Shown here one piece after another: positions 10,353-21,498 of a DNA stretch of 64,000 nucleotides (position 1 is its first letter; each line of letters starts with the position of its first letter). The notes under the pieces are model-generated. The model was given only the letters and a program-made list of their open reading frames with translations, had not been told where the DNA came from and did not search any database. The stretch comes from Dipodascopsis uninucleata var. uninucleata (Eukaryota; Ascomycota; Lipomycetes; Lipomycetales; Lipomycetaceae), in contig JAJLTO010000010.1 of the NCBI GenBank assembly GCA_030568195.1, positions 186,001-250,000 on the forward strand. Direction: 5' to 3'. The position numbers were made by a program, and so were the translations under genes.

Positions 10353-12018
10353 TCAGTTCTTCTCAGATAAGGCGGCAACACCAGGTAACACCTTACCTTC
10401 TAGAAGCTCGAGAGAAGCACCACCACCAGTGGAAACATGAGAGAGCTTGCTCTCAGCATTGTACTTCTTAGCAACTGTAGCAGTATCGCCACCACCCACA
10501 ATTACGGTAGCACCGTTCTCAGCAGCAGCGATAACGGCGGCAAGAAGAGATTGAGTACCCTTAGAAAAGTTGTCGAACTCAAAGACCCCAGGTGGGCCAT
10601 TCCAGAGAATGGTCTTAGCACTCTTAACGGTATCAGCAAAGAGAGCACAGGACTTCTCACCAATATCCAAACCAATCCAACCGTCCGGGATACCAGACTC
10701 ATCAGTAGCAGTGCCAACAGTAGCATCCTTGTCAAACTTGTCACCAGTGACATAGTCAACAGGAAGAACAACCTTGACATTATTTGCTTTAGCCTTCTTC
10801 ATGACTTCTCCAACAATCTTGGCACCTTCCTCGTCATACAAGGAGTTACCAATGGCAACCCCCTCAAGAGCTTTCTTAAAAGTGAAAGCCATACCACCAC
10901 CAATGATGAGTGCATCAACTTTTGGTAGTAAGTTGTCAATCAACTGAATCTTATCAGAAACCTTGGCACCACCAAGAATGGCAAGGAATGGTCGCTCTGG
11001 GTTCTCCAGTGCCTTAGCGAAGAAGTCCAGCTCCTTCTTAACTAAGAATCCAGAGGCTCTCTGTGGAAGATCTAGACCAACCATTGAGCTATGGGCACGG
11101 TGAGCAGTACCGAATGCATCGTTGACGTAGACGTCAGCAAGAGCAGTAAGACCCTTACGGAATTTCTCAACATCCTCAGGAGCACACTTCACCTTCTTAC
11201 CGTCAATCTTAGCCGAACCCTCTTCTTCAGCGTGGAATCGCAGATTCTCGAGAAGGAAGACTTGAGAATCAGAAGCACCATTGACAGCAGCCTCCACAGC
11301 AGGACCAACACAGTCATTCAAGAAAGTAACAGGTCTATTAAGAAGCTTCTCAAGCTCCTTAGCAACTGGCTCTAGTGAATACTTAGTGTTGACCTGTCCA
11401 TTGGGTCTTCCAAGATGGGAAGCAAGGACTATAGCCTTTGGTTCTACATATGATCAAGCAAAAGTCAGCTATAAAGAACAAATCAAACTCCAGAAGTTTA
11501 TATCTTCACTTACTCTGGCTAATTGCGTACTCAATAGTAGGAAGTGCAGCAACGATACGCTGATTGTTAGTGATGGTCTTTCCATCAAGAGGGACGTTGA
11601 AATCTTAAGATAGAGGATTAGTTACTATATACTCGTTTATATACTGGTTTCACACCAAGCGTATGCAATCACATATAGACATTTCACCACGAAGTAAAAG
11701 ATGACAAACTAGTAATCTGACCTTTGAGAGAAAAGAAACTCATAAGATCTAAGATGAAAATGATTGTTCTTCTCATTCAGTCACAAATTACTAGTTGAGC
11801 TCACCAGAACTCGTCGGTCAAACTATTGCCAAAGTGAGCACCAAGAACCAATCACTAGCGAACATGGCATTGATGCCATTAGCTATAATCTACTCGATGC
11901 CATATACACAATAAGAGCGATTTTGAATAGAGATAGGAATATACATACCGACTCGGATGAACACACGCTTGCCAGCGAGGTCGAGATCAGTAATTGCCAA
12001 CTTATTAGTCAAAGACAT
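10353..12018 (-). CDS. PGK1: 3-phosphoglycerate kinase
   Basis: Cytosolic glycolytic enzyme transferring phosphate between 1,3-bisphosphoglycerate and ADP. Three exons, 11949-12018, 11514-11603 and 10353-11443, encode 416 residues, the same as yeast. Exon 1: [19 protein letters not shown]. Exon 2 has DFNVPLDG at its start and exon 3 has [59 protein letters not shown] and the nucleotide-site [11 protein letters not shown]. Intron 1 (11604-11948) is 345 nt, the longest clear intron in the window, and carries a copy of the 12-base HomolD-like word seen at RPL14. Phases close at both junctions. Codon choice is strongly restricted (CTT, GGT, AAG), as in highly expressed genes. Confidence 0.98.
11778..11785 (-). 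promoter_or_regulatory. HomolD-type word in PGK1 intron 1
   Basis: CAGTCACA on the plus strand within the long first intron of PGK1, part of CAGTCACAAATT, which is identical over 12 bases to the RPL14 promoter copy and in the same orientation relative to its gene. A regulatory role inside an intron is inference. Confidence 0.4.
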
Positions 12019-13688
12019 TGTAGCAGTAAACAGAAATTATCTTTATAAATTATTTTCAAAGAAGGTTAGCAAATCAATTCTCGTCACCTCTTCGTTTGAA
12101 AGCCAGTAAATGAAGGTGAAAAAAATTAAGACTGATAGCTAGAACTAGCAAAAATAAATACAGCGACAAGTTTGACTTGGTATCAAATCAACGACCCCCA
12201 AAGACAACTAATATTTACAGTACTTACAGTGAGTCAGAAATATTTTGCAAAACCACACGGCTCAAGAGACAGATAATACTCCTCCAAGAACAAACGATGT
12301 TATTCTATATTGAGGAATAGAAAGCAAATGAAAAAGTGGGCTGATTGAAGGAAAACTCTTCGTTAATGGCTGAAAGATAAAAGGATGGAAGTTATAATGA
12401 AGTTATGCAAGTTTTTGTTCCATTAGCGGTTGGTTGCATGTAATGTGGTATGGTGAGAGACGAGCCTACTTTTTCTACAATTCACAGCTACGTACCAATT
12501 CCAGCACAATCTGCATGTATCTCTACAGTCATTACATTTAACAACTGAATGTAGCTTTCCGCATTCCATATCGTAAAATACCGGATCATGTTACGCTGGC
12601 GTGAGGTGAGTAGAATACGCAATTGGCTGTTTCCTGTATTCTCATTCGCTGTGAAGCTACTTACAACACAAATCCGGATGTTTATGGCACAAATCTATAC
12701 TCTATTGTGCTCTTAGTGTATCAACTTCAAAGCTGTGAGTTCGCCTGAAGGCCAGATTAGGAGAGGTGTTCAGGTACAACACCCTCGAAACTCACATACA
12801 TCCGATGCTGTCATTTGTGAACAAATTTATGTTAGCTATTATCAGTAGATCTAAAACATAAAATGTCATTCGCATGTTCGTATGCAGCGCGTGCCGGATC
12901 CAGTTACCTAGGCATGATTATGCCCGTGGAAGAAGGTCGGCACCTGGCATTCTCATGGCCGAGAATAAAGACGCTGTACTAACATTTCGTACAGGATTAC
13001 TTGTTTTCACTTCCACATGTCCTTTAAGAGCGTGCCTCTGATCCGAGCTGCATCTTCCGACATGTCTGGATCCGACCATCTCTGTTAAACCGAAATCCTT
13101 CCGAAGTCCAATGTTAGGTTTTTACTACTAATTTTATTTAAAGTGAATAGTTGGTATGGTGTAGACTACAATATCTGATTGCAAGAGTTGATCAGGAGCG
13201 CGTACTCGTTCGCATTGTAGCTCATTCATATATTAAGTATTTAGTAATTTGCGGAAGTTGCAGACGTTCTGTAACAGGATTATGCGGATACGTCATGTCT
13301 ACTATGTGCTTTGTTTATATTGCAAGCAAAGATCAATGTCTAAATTGTTTCTGGCTGGGCTTCTACTGCGCTCATAGTGTTATCTACCATATCTATGCTC
13401 AACAAGCGTGCAGACACGTCCCCTTATGTCATTCTTAGAGATGGATATTAGTAGTCTGTATCAGCATTCGACAGTATAGTGAAGTCTGTTGTTTTGGTTT
13501 GCTGCACGTACCGTTATTACTAACCTAAGGTCTTGCTTTAAATGAGGATACAATTGAGTGAGTGTATAGCCAGTAGACCCTAATACTTAGCTAGTCAGCC
13601 AGACAAAAATGCTACTCTAACAAAGGGCTAGTTGACTAGTTGTCATGGTCGTGGGTTACTTAATCGTTATGCTGTATTACCAAGGTTC

Positions 13689-13735
13689 GCAGTAGCCCAT
13701 GTTTTTCGTAGTAACCCATGTTTTTCACAGTAACG
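13689..13735. repeat. 19-bp near-tandem repeat
   Basis: Two 19-bp units, 13689-13707 and 13708-13726, differ at a few positions around a shared CCCATGTTTTTC core. A third partial unit (ACAGTAACG) follows. Confidence 0.75.
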
Positions 13736-13942
13736 TCACTTGTATTTTTTTTATTGAAGCCTCATATCTCGAAACACGTACTGTACCAATAGAGTTAAAT
13801 TTGCTCTGGTGTTAAACGTCGCTAACTCTCGTCACGTATCGCTCGGTTTAGGATTCTTGTGTCCTGAGATCTACCTACGCAATCTCTCATACGATTAACA
13901 TAAGATACTCTACAGCGACTTAATTTCCACGACTGATCATCC

Positions 13943-13952
13943 GGGGGGGGGG
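13943..13952. repeat. Run of ten G
   Basis: Ten consecutive G preceded by CC and followed by CCGTCGCCGG. It is the longest G run in the window. Confidence 0.8.
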
Positions 13953-15692
13953 CCGTCGCCGGTCAGCCAGCCTTGTTATGTCCTCTCCCAGCATATGACG
14001 CCAGGATTTTTGTCTACATCTCGTCACTCGCCCGTATACTCATTAACAGAGTCTATGCACGGAGCGTAAACCTTTGGAATGTACAGATACACAGCTCGCT
14101 CATCTACGTCATAAGTATCAAGCATAAAATGTAGCACAGCCAAATCTGCTGCTTGTCGTTTACAAGTACCGAACATTTTGTAAACAAGGCGCAAATATGA
14201 ACATATATTAGGGTAAGTGACGGATTCGAACATACCCTAACATGCATGAACGAATTCGCCCTGTTTTGACGAGTTGTTTCAGACCCTTATCCTTTCTGTC
14301 AGTTGCAGAACGCGACAGTTAACTATGAGATCAAGGACTGTAGGATTCTGTTGCTGCACTATTACAGCACCAATATCCTCCTTTTACACATTGCTACAGC
14401 GCTCATGGCGAGGGAATTAGATAAAGCAGATTGAAAAATAAACGAGCTACAGTTAATGAAATTATTTTAATCGGCACAAAAGCTCTCACTAAGTTTGCGC
14501 TGCACTATGCCCTACCGCTCTTGTGTAATCTAATTCTTGTTAATTAAAGTAATTAATAAAATTAACTGTTGATATTACAGTATACAGGATTTCCAGACGT
14601 GTGTACACAGCGCTGCTTAGTTGAAACAACAAGATAAGTTACCCTGAAATAGGATATGGGCTAAGACCATATACGGTTCCTGCTGCGGCCCATTTCAACG
14701 TGTCCAATACATATCAGCCAAATTACACAGGGAGGGAGGCACCATCTCGGGTCGAGTCATTTATTTTTGTGTAGCAACGAGGCAAACCCGGGTGGCGGGT
14801 ACGGTACAGCTGTAATGTACAGCAAATTGGGCAGGGTAAAAGTGGGTACACTAGTTTCACATATAACAGAGTGTATATGTGGTTAAGGGCTATTTCGTAA
14901 TATACCATGTTAGGCTGAGCGCTCCCGAGCGTATTTCTTAATCCGTAAAATGAGGTATAGTGTGGCGGGATGTACTGCTATCATATTCAGTTTGGGTCGA
15001 ATTTAGTATCAACTACATCATAAAGCCTAACCCTATTAATAAATGCAGGACGAAAATAAAAGTGAGAAAAAAATAAATGATAAACTCTAATCTTATTTGT
15101 TAGCATTAGATGATTAGCTCATCATCCGCCTAAACACCTCGAGTACTGTAGTACTCTATCTATCTTACTCTGTAATGAATTCAAAGCAGGCGGCAAGACA
15201 AGAATAATTAAATCTGAAGGCAAATCTTCCACGTTTGAGCAAGAAGGCAAAACCGAGTCTTTCTCATACTCGAGCGAAAAGTATATATAGAGGTGCAATT
15301 CCTTCGATTTGGACAAGTTATTCAAGCAATATTCTGGCAGCCCAAGCATCATACTAGATATACTTATCATTAAATATCTAAGTAACATTTAGTTCTATTA
15401 CGAATATTGATTATTTCCCCTCTTTAAGAATCAATTCTCGTGGAGATTATAAGCAATACATTGTTAACTAAGCATTTCAATATTCATATTGTTGTGCAGA
15501 TATAAATTAACATTTTATATCTTTTTTTTTCCCAGCTGTCAGTTCTGTTCATATTATTCTTTTTACTCCTGATTTTTCGGATTTAAAGGGAACAGCACTA
15601 CCTGAAATTATACGATACGGTATAATCTTTAAATATACATAATATCAGACTTCGATTTTATATCGCAGACATCTTTTAATTTATTTTTCAAA

Positions 15693-16691
15693 ATGAGATG
15701 CGACACTTGCCTTACCGATATGCCAGAGCTTCGAACAGCTCCTGCAACTCCTCCCGCTGAGTCAGCGCCGTCGGCTATCTTGGCCACTGCACTCACCATT
15801 CTGCGTTCGCAGACTATGGCCATATCCCATTTGACTGATATGTATCTTAAAGATTCATTCACTCAAAATCATTACGTTTCTGCAGTTCAACTTATTCACA
15901 ATGCGCTACTATCTGGAGGAAAGGTAGTCATATCTGGAATGGGAAAGTCTGGATTGATTGCTAACAAGATTGTTGCGTCAATGAACTCTCTTGGTATTCA
16001 TGCAACCGCTTTACATCCTTGTGACGCTTTACATGGCGATCTAGGTGTTCTGCGACCTGCTGATGTCCTTATCATGATAACTGCATCGGGCAAGACTCCG
16101 GAGCTTATTCAACTTATTCCACATTTACCTAGTGGCCTTCCTCGCATTTGCCTGACTTGCACTCCTAATTCAGAGCTTGCCAATGACTCAAATGCTGTTC
16201 TTTCTGCTGATTTGCCAAAGAGTCTTAATGAGAAGGAAATATACGGTGTTCCTGCACCAACTACATCTACCACTGCTTGTCTTGCTATTGGTGATGCATT
16301 ATGTATCTCATTGGCAGAGATGCTTACAGCAGATCAGGAGCAGCGACGAAAGGCATTTATCAAGTCTCATCCTGGAGGTGCTATTGGCATGCCTGAACAG
16401 CAGTTGAGCGATGTCATGACTCCTTGGACTGATATTGCATTTATAGATGCTGATGCTGATGAGATTGAGATCTTACGTGCTGCGGCTGGTCGACAGTGGG
16501 TCTGTATTGGTGACAGTAAGCTCTACGAAGGCAGTGAATTAGCTAATCCACACTTCAAGTCAAAAGGTGGTGTCAGTGTTGACAGACTGCGCCGTATGAA
16601 GGCAACTGATAAAGTGGGTTCCGTTAAGCCTGGTGAGATTGTAGCGGTCATTGGTGATATGAATAAGGTCATTGGTATTTTTCAAGCTTAA
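15693..16691 (+). CDS. KpsF/GutQ-like SIS-domain protein (sugar-phosphate isomerase fold)
   Basis: Single exon, 332 residues. The SIS domain (about 60-210) has VVISGMGKSGLIANKI, TALHPCDALHGDLGVL, MITASGKTPEL and TTSTTACLAIGDAL, the pattern of arabinose-5-phosphate isomerase (KpsF/KdsD) and GutQ. After HPGGAIG a short C-terminal part (about 235-332) begins LSDVMTPW, like the first strand of a CBS pair but shorter than the tandem CBS of bacterial enzymes. Fungi do not make Kdo, so the substrate is unlikely to be the bacterial one; the true substrate is unknown. Homologues exist across filamentous ascomycetes. The gene is intronless and sits between two gene-free islands. Bacterial origin is a possibility from family distribution, not shown by this sequence. 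Confidence 0.88.
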   Translation: MRCDTCLTDMPELRTAPATPPAESAPSAILATALTILRSQTMAISHLTDMYLKDSFTQNHYVSAVQLIHNALLSGGKVVISGMGKSGLIANKIVASMNSLGIHATALHPCDALHGDLGVLRPADVLIMITASGKTPELIQLIPHLPSGLPRICLTCTPNSELANDSNAVLSADLPKSLNEKEIYGVPAPTTSTTACLAIGDALCISLAEMLTADQEQRRKAFIKSHPGGAIGMPEQQLSDVMTPWTDIAFIDADADEIEILRAAAGRQWVCIGDSKLYEGSELANPHFKSKGGVSVDRLRRMKATDKVGSVKPGEIVAVIGDMNKVIGIFQA

Positions 16692-18524
16692 GGAGTTATG
16701 AGGAGTAGTAACAGTTTCAATATAAGAGATAGATGTATTGAAGAACATTACGCGTGAATATTTTGGAGAAAATTTGATATTTAGGGATAAAATCTAAATT
16801 AAAAAAAATCTTTGGGACAGGCTCTTTTATTTTATGGTTTTCTGAGGAACGAATTTGTGTTATCCACGTATGTTGGATATATGCATGCGAACTATTTATA
16901 TGTTTTAGAAGTTTTTTAAAATATTTGTATATTTTTGAACCGCAAGGTTTTTTGTGGATATTGATAAGGGATAAATGAACTAACAAGGGATTGCAAATAT
17001 ATAAATATGTATATATAAGAATTAAGAAATATTTCGTTTTGTTTCTGGATCTGATACTTCGTTGATCAGAGAGAACGCAAATTTAGACGCAAATTTTTAT
17101 TAGGAGTTCTTCAAATTTAAATTACAATGATTTTAAACTATACTATTGAACCAGTACTGGTAATTCTGAGATTTTACTAATTTCACTTAACTGGTAAATA
17201 TAAGAGTGTGAGACGTACAAAAGATGTCTTGTGTATACCGATTACGTGCTATATTTGGCGTTTATTGGCGTGGTGAATGCTTTAAATTACAGTCTTTGTT
17301 TATTCGTATATCATAGACTGCACCGGGAAGATAGCGAGGACTCAGAAGCAAAAAAGACGTCATTTAGTTATTTCGATTTTTTATGTAGTTCATATTCCGA
17401 GGCTTACGAGTTGTTCGTATTTTCGGTTCTAACATTTACTTAGCTGAGGTGAAGGAAATGAGGGTGTAGGAATTTGATCTACAGTTAGCCATTATATTAC
17501 GCGCTATTAAGGCGCAATTGTTTGGCTCGTAAGTGTATCTCTCGAGCTATGTTGTCATACGGCAAAGATACTCGCTTTCAGACTCGCTATTTTCTATAGG
17601 GGGCGTCTGCGCCCATGCGAAGAGATATGAAGATAGTCGGCGTGGCACTCTTTCTTTCGGCGCTAGTGCCAGTCTCAATTAGTGATGGTGTTAATGCGTA
17701 TCGGTGCTGACAGCCATATCACGTGAAGAATGATGTTAATGTTAGATGATGGATTATTAATACAAACATGTACATTGCATAGCTTAGAATGATAGAGATC
17801 GCCTTGTATTATGTATGAGCTTAGATTTTTAAACCTCCCTTAACAACTTTGCGACAGCTCTCGTTGTTATTTTTAAATTATCTCTCTTAACATCCTTTGA
17901 TGACACCTATCCTTATTATAACAAGTCATCCTTATCCTGACGCTACTTCCTTCAAATATGTATATATGAGAGTGCTATCACTAGTCGTGATGACCGAATT
18001 TATATATATGGATTAGAAAGAGTGTATAGTATGATAACACGCAAGGAACTAATATAGTCTGAGGATGTTGCCGCTGGCATTCTATTATTTTTAGCACGAT
18101 AGATAAATTTAGTAAAATGATGTAAAATAAACAATGTAATTATGTTTAGACTGTGATTCTCGTCTTGTGAGAGCTGCTGGTAATTATTTAAATAAAAAAT
18201 TTGTTCTGCTGAGCAGGGAAGTCTTGTTGTCACTACATTACGCATGATTGCAAAAGATACAATTAGAATCACAGCAAATTAAGCGGCCACTGGACAAGTG
18301 AACATGGCTGCAAGTATTGCTCATTGCAATCGTACATATCTAACTAGTGTTTAAACATAATCAATGATTTTTATTATTTTTGTTAAAAAATACCGAGAGT
18401 TGTTCATAATTATCTATATTAATAAGTAATATCCGCTGTTGTACGTTTACTTTTAAGATACGGCTTTGCAAATTCTCATAAGAGAATATTTTCTTAAATT
18501 TATTTATTGGCTGCAGGTGCGACT
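16692..18524. other. Gene-free island 2
   Basis: About 1.8 kb between two convergent genes. A small hairpin GGGCG-TCTG-CGCCC is at 17602-17615. A segment near 17617-17645 resembles the reverse complement of 21620-21642. Frames in it lack family character. No RNA gene recognised. Confidence 0.55.
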
Positions 18525-18548
18525 ATTAGATATCTTAAGATATCTAAT
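18525..18548. repeat. 24-bp perfect palindrome at the stop codon of the damage-control phosphatase gene
   Basis: A perfect inverted repeat centred on CTTAAG (arms ATTAGATAT and ATATCTAAT around the centre). It covers the TAG stop (18544-18546) of the minus-strand gene. Confidence 0.9.
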
Positions 18549-20067
18549 TAGACCCAGCGGAAAAAGGCATGACTGCCCATTTGCCACTCCAAGCCCAGCC
18601 TTTACCAGTTTGAGGCTTGCCTTTCGACTTGGTCTCCTCAGCCCAAAAGCTTTCAAGTTCTGCATCCTTACCAGCAGGTAATCCAACAACAACGTCAGCC
18701 TTACAAGTTCGTAAACTAAAAACTGGAATACCTGATGTTGACAGTGGACCAATAGCAGTAGAGAAAGGAGTGGTGCGTGGCCAAGCTGCGTCATATGTAA
18801 GCTTGCGATAGTTTAGATCACCCTTGAAGATAACAAGCTTGGAACTTTGAAGATCTTGCCATGCATCGTTACCACCACCAGCTCCACTCTCGCGAATCTC
18901 CCAGAATGCTAAAGACGTAGTCCATATGGTTGCTGTTTTAATCTCAGCACGACCAGACTCGACATAGCTTTTCAGCTGTTTAGCCAAAAACTCAATTTCC
19001 GTTCTACCTTTTGTGAAGAAGGATGCATCCAAAAGAGTGTCAATAAGTATGTCTAGATCAGCCGGAATAACATCTGAAACGAACCAAGGAATGGCCTTCG
19101 CATCGAAAACTACCTTCTCGGCCAATCCCGCGTCTAGAAGGAACAGGGCAAAAATGACGTCGGTGAAGAATTCGAATCCAGCGTTGTCCAACACAATGTC
19201 AACTCTACCACCCTTAGTGGCCAAAATCGCCTTCCATGCGAAAGCGATGTCATTCACAAGAATATTCTTTTCGCTTTCCTTACGAGCCTTCGCACCCTGG
19301 AGACTTTGCAATTGATCCAGAGACAAGTTGGTAAGTAACGACAAGTCAGTAGCATTACCCCACAATGAGATGTCAATGAATTCTCTCTATACCAAAAGTA
19401 ATCAACATTAGTCTTAAGTTCGAAATTATATAATATTTGATTCAGGATCTTACAAAGAGGATTTCAAGTTGCTCATCAGTAACAGAACCATGCAACTGGC
19501 TTTCCAGAGCTTTGTATCGAATAGCCAGCTCGACAACGGCGGCCTCTGATCCCTTAAAAGCATCAAGTTTTTGGCGCAAAAAAAAATCGTAGGTCTTCCA
19601 GTGTTCTGTGAACCGTAAAAAGCCCGCCATTTTTCGGTACATATAACATTCAGAATACAACCATGGCGCATTTCCCCATGTCATAGGTCCTTGTCGGCTC
19701 AATTCACTGTTGTAAATAGCAATGTCAGCTCCGCCGTCGTCCTCAAGCGGCTTCAGTTCACGATCGTGGTCAACTTCGTATTTTAGTTCGTCGAACTTTT
19801 TAATCAGTTGCTTTCCTTCTTCTGCCTTAGCACCTGATAGATCGGTAGTAGTACGATAGATATCATCAATCACACCGGTTAAGATGGTGGGCCATCGCGA
19901 CCGAGCTGATGTATACGCAAACGAATCCTTATCGGATGTCATGTAGACGTCAACGGCTAATGATCGTGGCAATTGTCAGTATGTTCGTTTGCTAATTTCA
20001 TTGATATTACAACTAAACTGCATATTCTCTTCAATTACTTACGACATGGAACAACTGATGCACTCAT
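18544..20067 (-). CDS. DUF89/ARMT1-type damage-control phosphatase
   Basis: Metal-dependent phosphatase of the ARMT1/YMR027W family, which clears damaged or surplus sugar phosphates. Three exons: 20043-20067, 19454-19956 and 18544-19386; 456 residues. The amino end, after a short first exon MSASVVPC, has SFAYTSARSRWPTILTGVID, and WLYSECYMYRKM follows. The catalytic domain has DIVLDNAGFEFFTD (metal-binding Asp-Asn), VFDAKAIPWFVSDV, FKGDLNYRKL and DVVVGLPAG. These are the invariant blocks of the family. Phases close at both introns; the second acceptor is GGTATAG. The gene ends inside a 24-bp palindrome. Yeast YMR027W is 470 residues, so length fits. Confidence 0.93.
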
Positions 20068-20520
20068 TGTAAATATGTCAGTTATTTGTTTTCGCTAAGT
20101 GCGTTTTTCAAAAGTAATAGATTAAATTGAGAATGTGAATGGAGATCAGCTGTGTTCTGTTATATAATCTTGCAAGTCTCCTAAGCTGTTTATGTTTTAT
20201 ATTACTTATTGCTACCTATGTCATATAGATTAAAATTACTATTGCGCGAACGCCTACACCCACGCAAAACACTACACAGCATTACAAAAGTACCTCTACA
20301 TTTCCCTACTTAATACAGTTTTATATCGAATACACAGCTAAATTTGCCTTTGCTCTGTTCTTTTTCTTCTCTGACGTTGTCCAACTTGATCGTTCTTTTA
20401 ATATTTTTTACACTTGAGCGGGCCATTGTCTGCCGGCCTTACATACTGCACCTTTGTTGCTTTCGCAACGTATATCGTCAATTTAACCCTAATATTCGTA
20501 GCATCGGTGTTATTCATATT

Positions 20521-20547
20521 AGCCCCAGCCCCAGCCCTAGCCCCAGC
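20521..20547. repeat. AGCCCC hexamer repeat
   Basis: Four and a half hexamers of AGCCCC, with the third reading AGCCCT. Confidence 0.85.
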
Positions 20548-21472
20548 AAATTTCCTTAGAGTTTAATCTACTACGTCATAGATTCTAGCAGTACACTTTC
20601 AAGTTCAACAGCGATGGCGAATTCACATGCCGTCCTAAGCGAAGCCCTAGAGTGCGCGCGACTTAAGTGAAGCGAAATGGTAAAAATAAAATAGACAGGA
20701 TTAAACGGTTATAATTTTGAATGACGATTGTGAATGAGAAATGCATCTCAGGAGAAGAAAATTTGCTGAACAAAGCGCAGCTATCTGGTACATTCAGATC
20801 AGTTCTGTCAAGACAACCGAGTATGAACTATAGTTCAATATGATAACATTTACGGTCCGTTGAACGCTAACGGCTGAACATTTGGTATTAGTTGAGAGCG
20901 CACAACTCGAAGATGACCGAAAACTTTGGACTCAATACTATTCCATCGGTGCGCCATCGGTGTTGAAATTTGCTGTCGTATAGTGAAGCAGGATCAACAG
21001 TAGAATGTCTATAATAGTAAGTTATGACCTCATACTACATTTTCATAAGAAGACATAACCTCGCTTGTACCTGAATGAAAAGGCTAAAAGTAGCTGTCGA
21101 GGCAGCACAATTATTGGAATAGATAAAAGAAACGATGCCTCCGAAGTAAAGCTGAATGTACTGTTAGTCAGGGCTTAGCCACGCCGTATACAAACTGCCG
21201 GGTCAGGATATTTCTACTGTTTCTGGTACCATTGTCAAATATGGTTCAATCTACATTCATTTATATCTACGAATAAGCCAAGGGCTTGTGTAAATTCAGC
21301 TATTCTAACATTCTTCTTACGAATTAGAGATGTTAATAATGCGAAGCGCTGACTAGCAATATCTTATTTTTTTCTCGAAACACTAGTCTCTAGAACTCGT
21401 ATACAGGGGAAATGAATCTTAAAGTTGCTTCTACGGGCCTAAACAGATTAGTACAAAAGTGCGTGCAGTTAA

Positions 21473-21498
21473 AACTGTAGATACTACAGTTGACGTCA
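21473..21498. repeat. 8-bp hairpin abutting a CRE-like palindrome
   Basis: AACTGTAG and CTACAGTT pair across a 3-base ATA loop (21473-21491). TGACGTCA, the perfect bZIP/ATF-CREB site, occupies 21491-21498. No gene start is nearby, so function is unassigned. Confidence 0.6.

Larger units (their letters stand above)
12019..15692. other. Gene-free island 1 (3.7 kb)
   Basis: The first 200-300 bases are the PGK1 promoter. Beyond that no frame longer than about 95 codons has family character, and no exon chain could be built on either strand. The stretch holds a 19-bp near-tandem repeat (13689), a run of ten G (13943) and scattered GC-richer segments unlike the AT-rich short intergenic regions elsewhere. 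It may hold decayed repeats, but I recognise none. Confidence 0.6.

Noticed and set aside
13151-13438. 95-codon plus-strand open frame in gene-free island 1
   Set aside because: Cys-rich, incoherent composition, no family text, no splice-supported extension; consistent with chance.
14211-14240. Possible tRNA T-arm (TTCGAAT on the minus strand)
   Set aside because: The would-be stem does not pair and no acceptor or anticodon arm is found at the right distances.
15122-15388. 88-codon minus-strand frame upstream of the SIS gene
   Set aside because: Slightly protein-like composition, but no recognised motif, no partner exons, and it lies where the SIS gene promoter should be.
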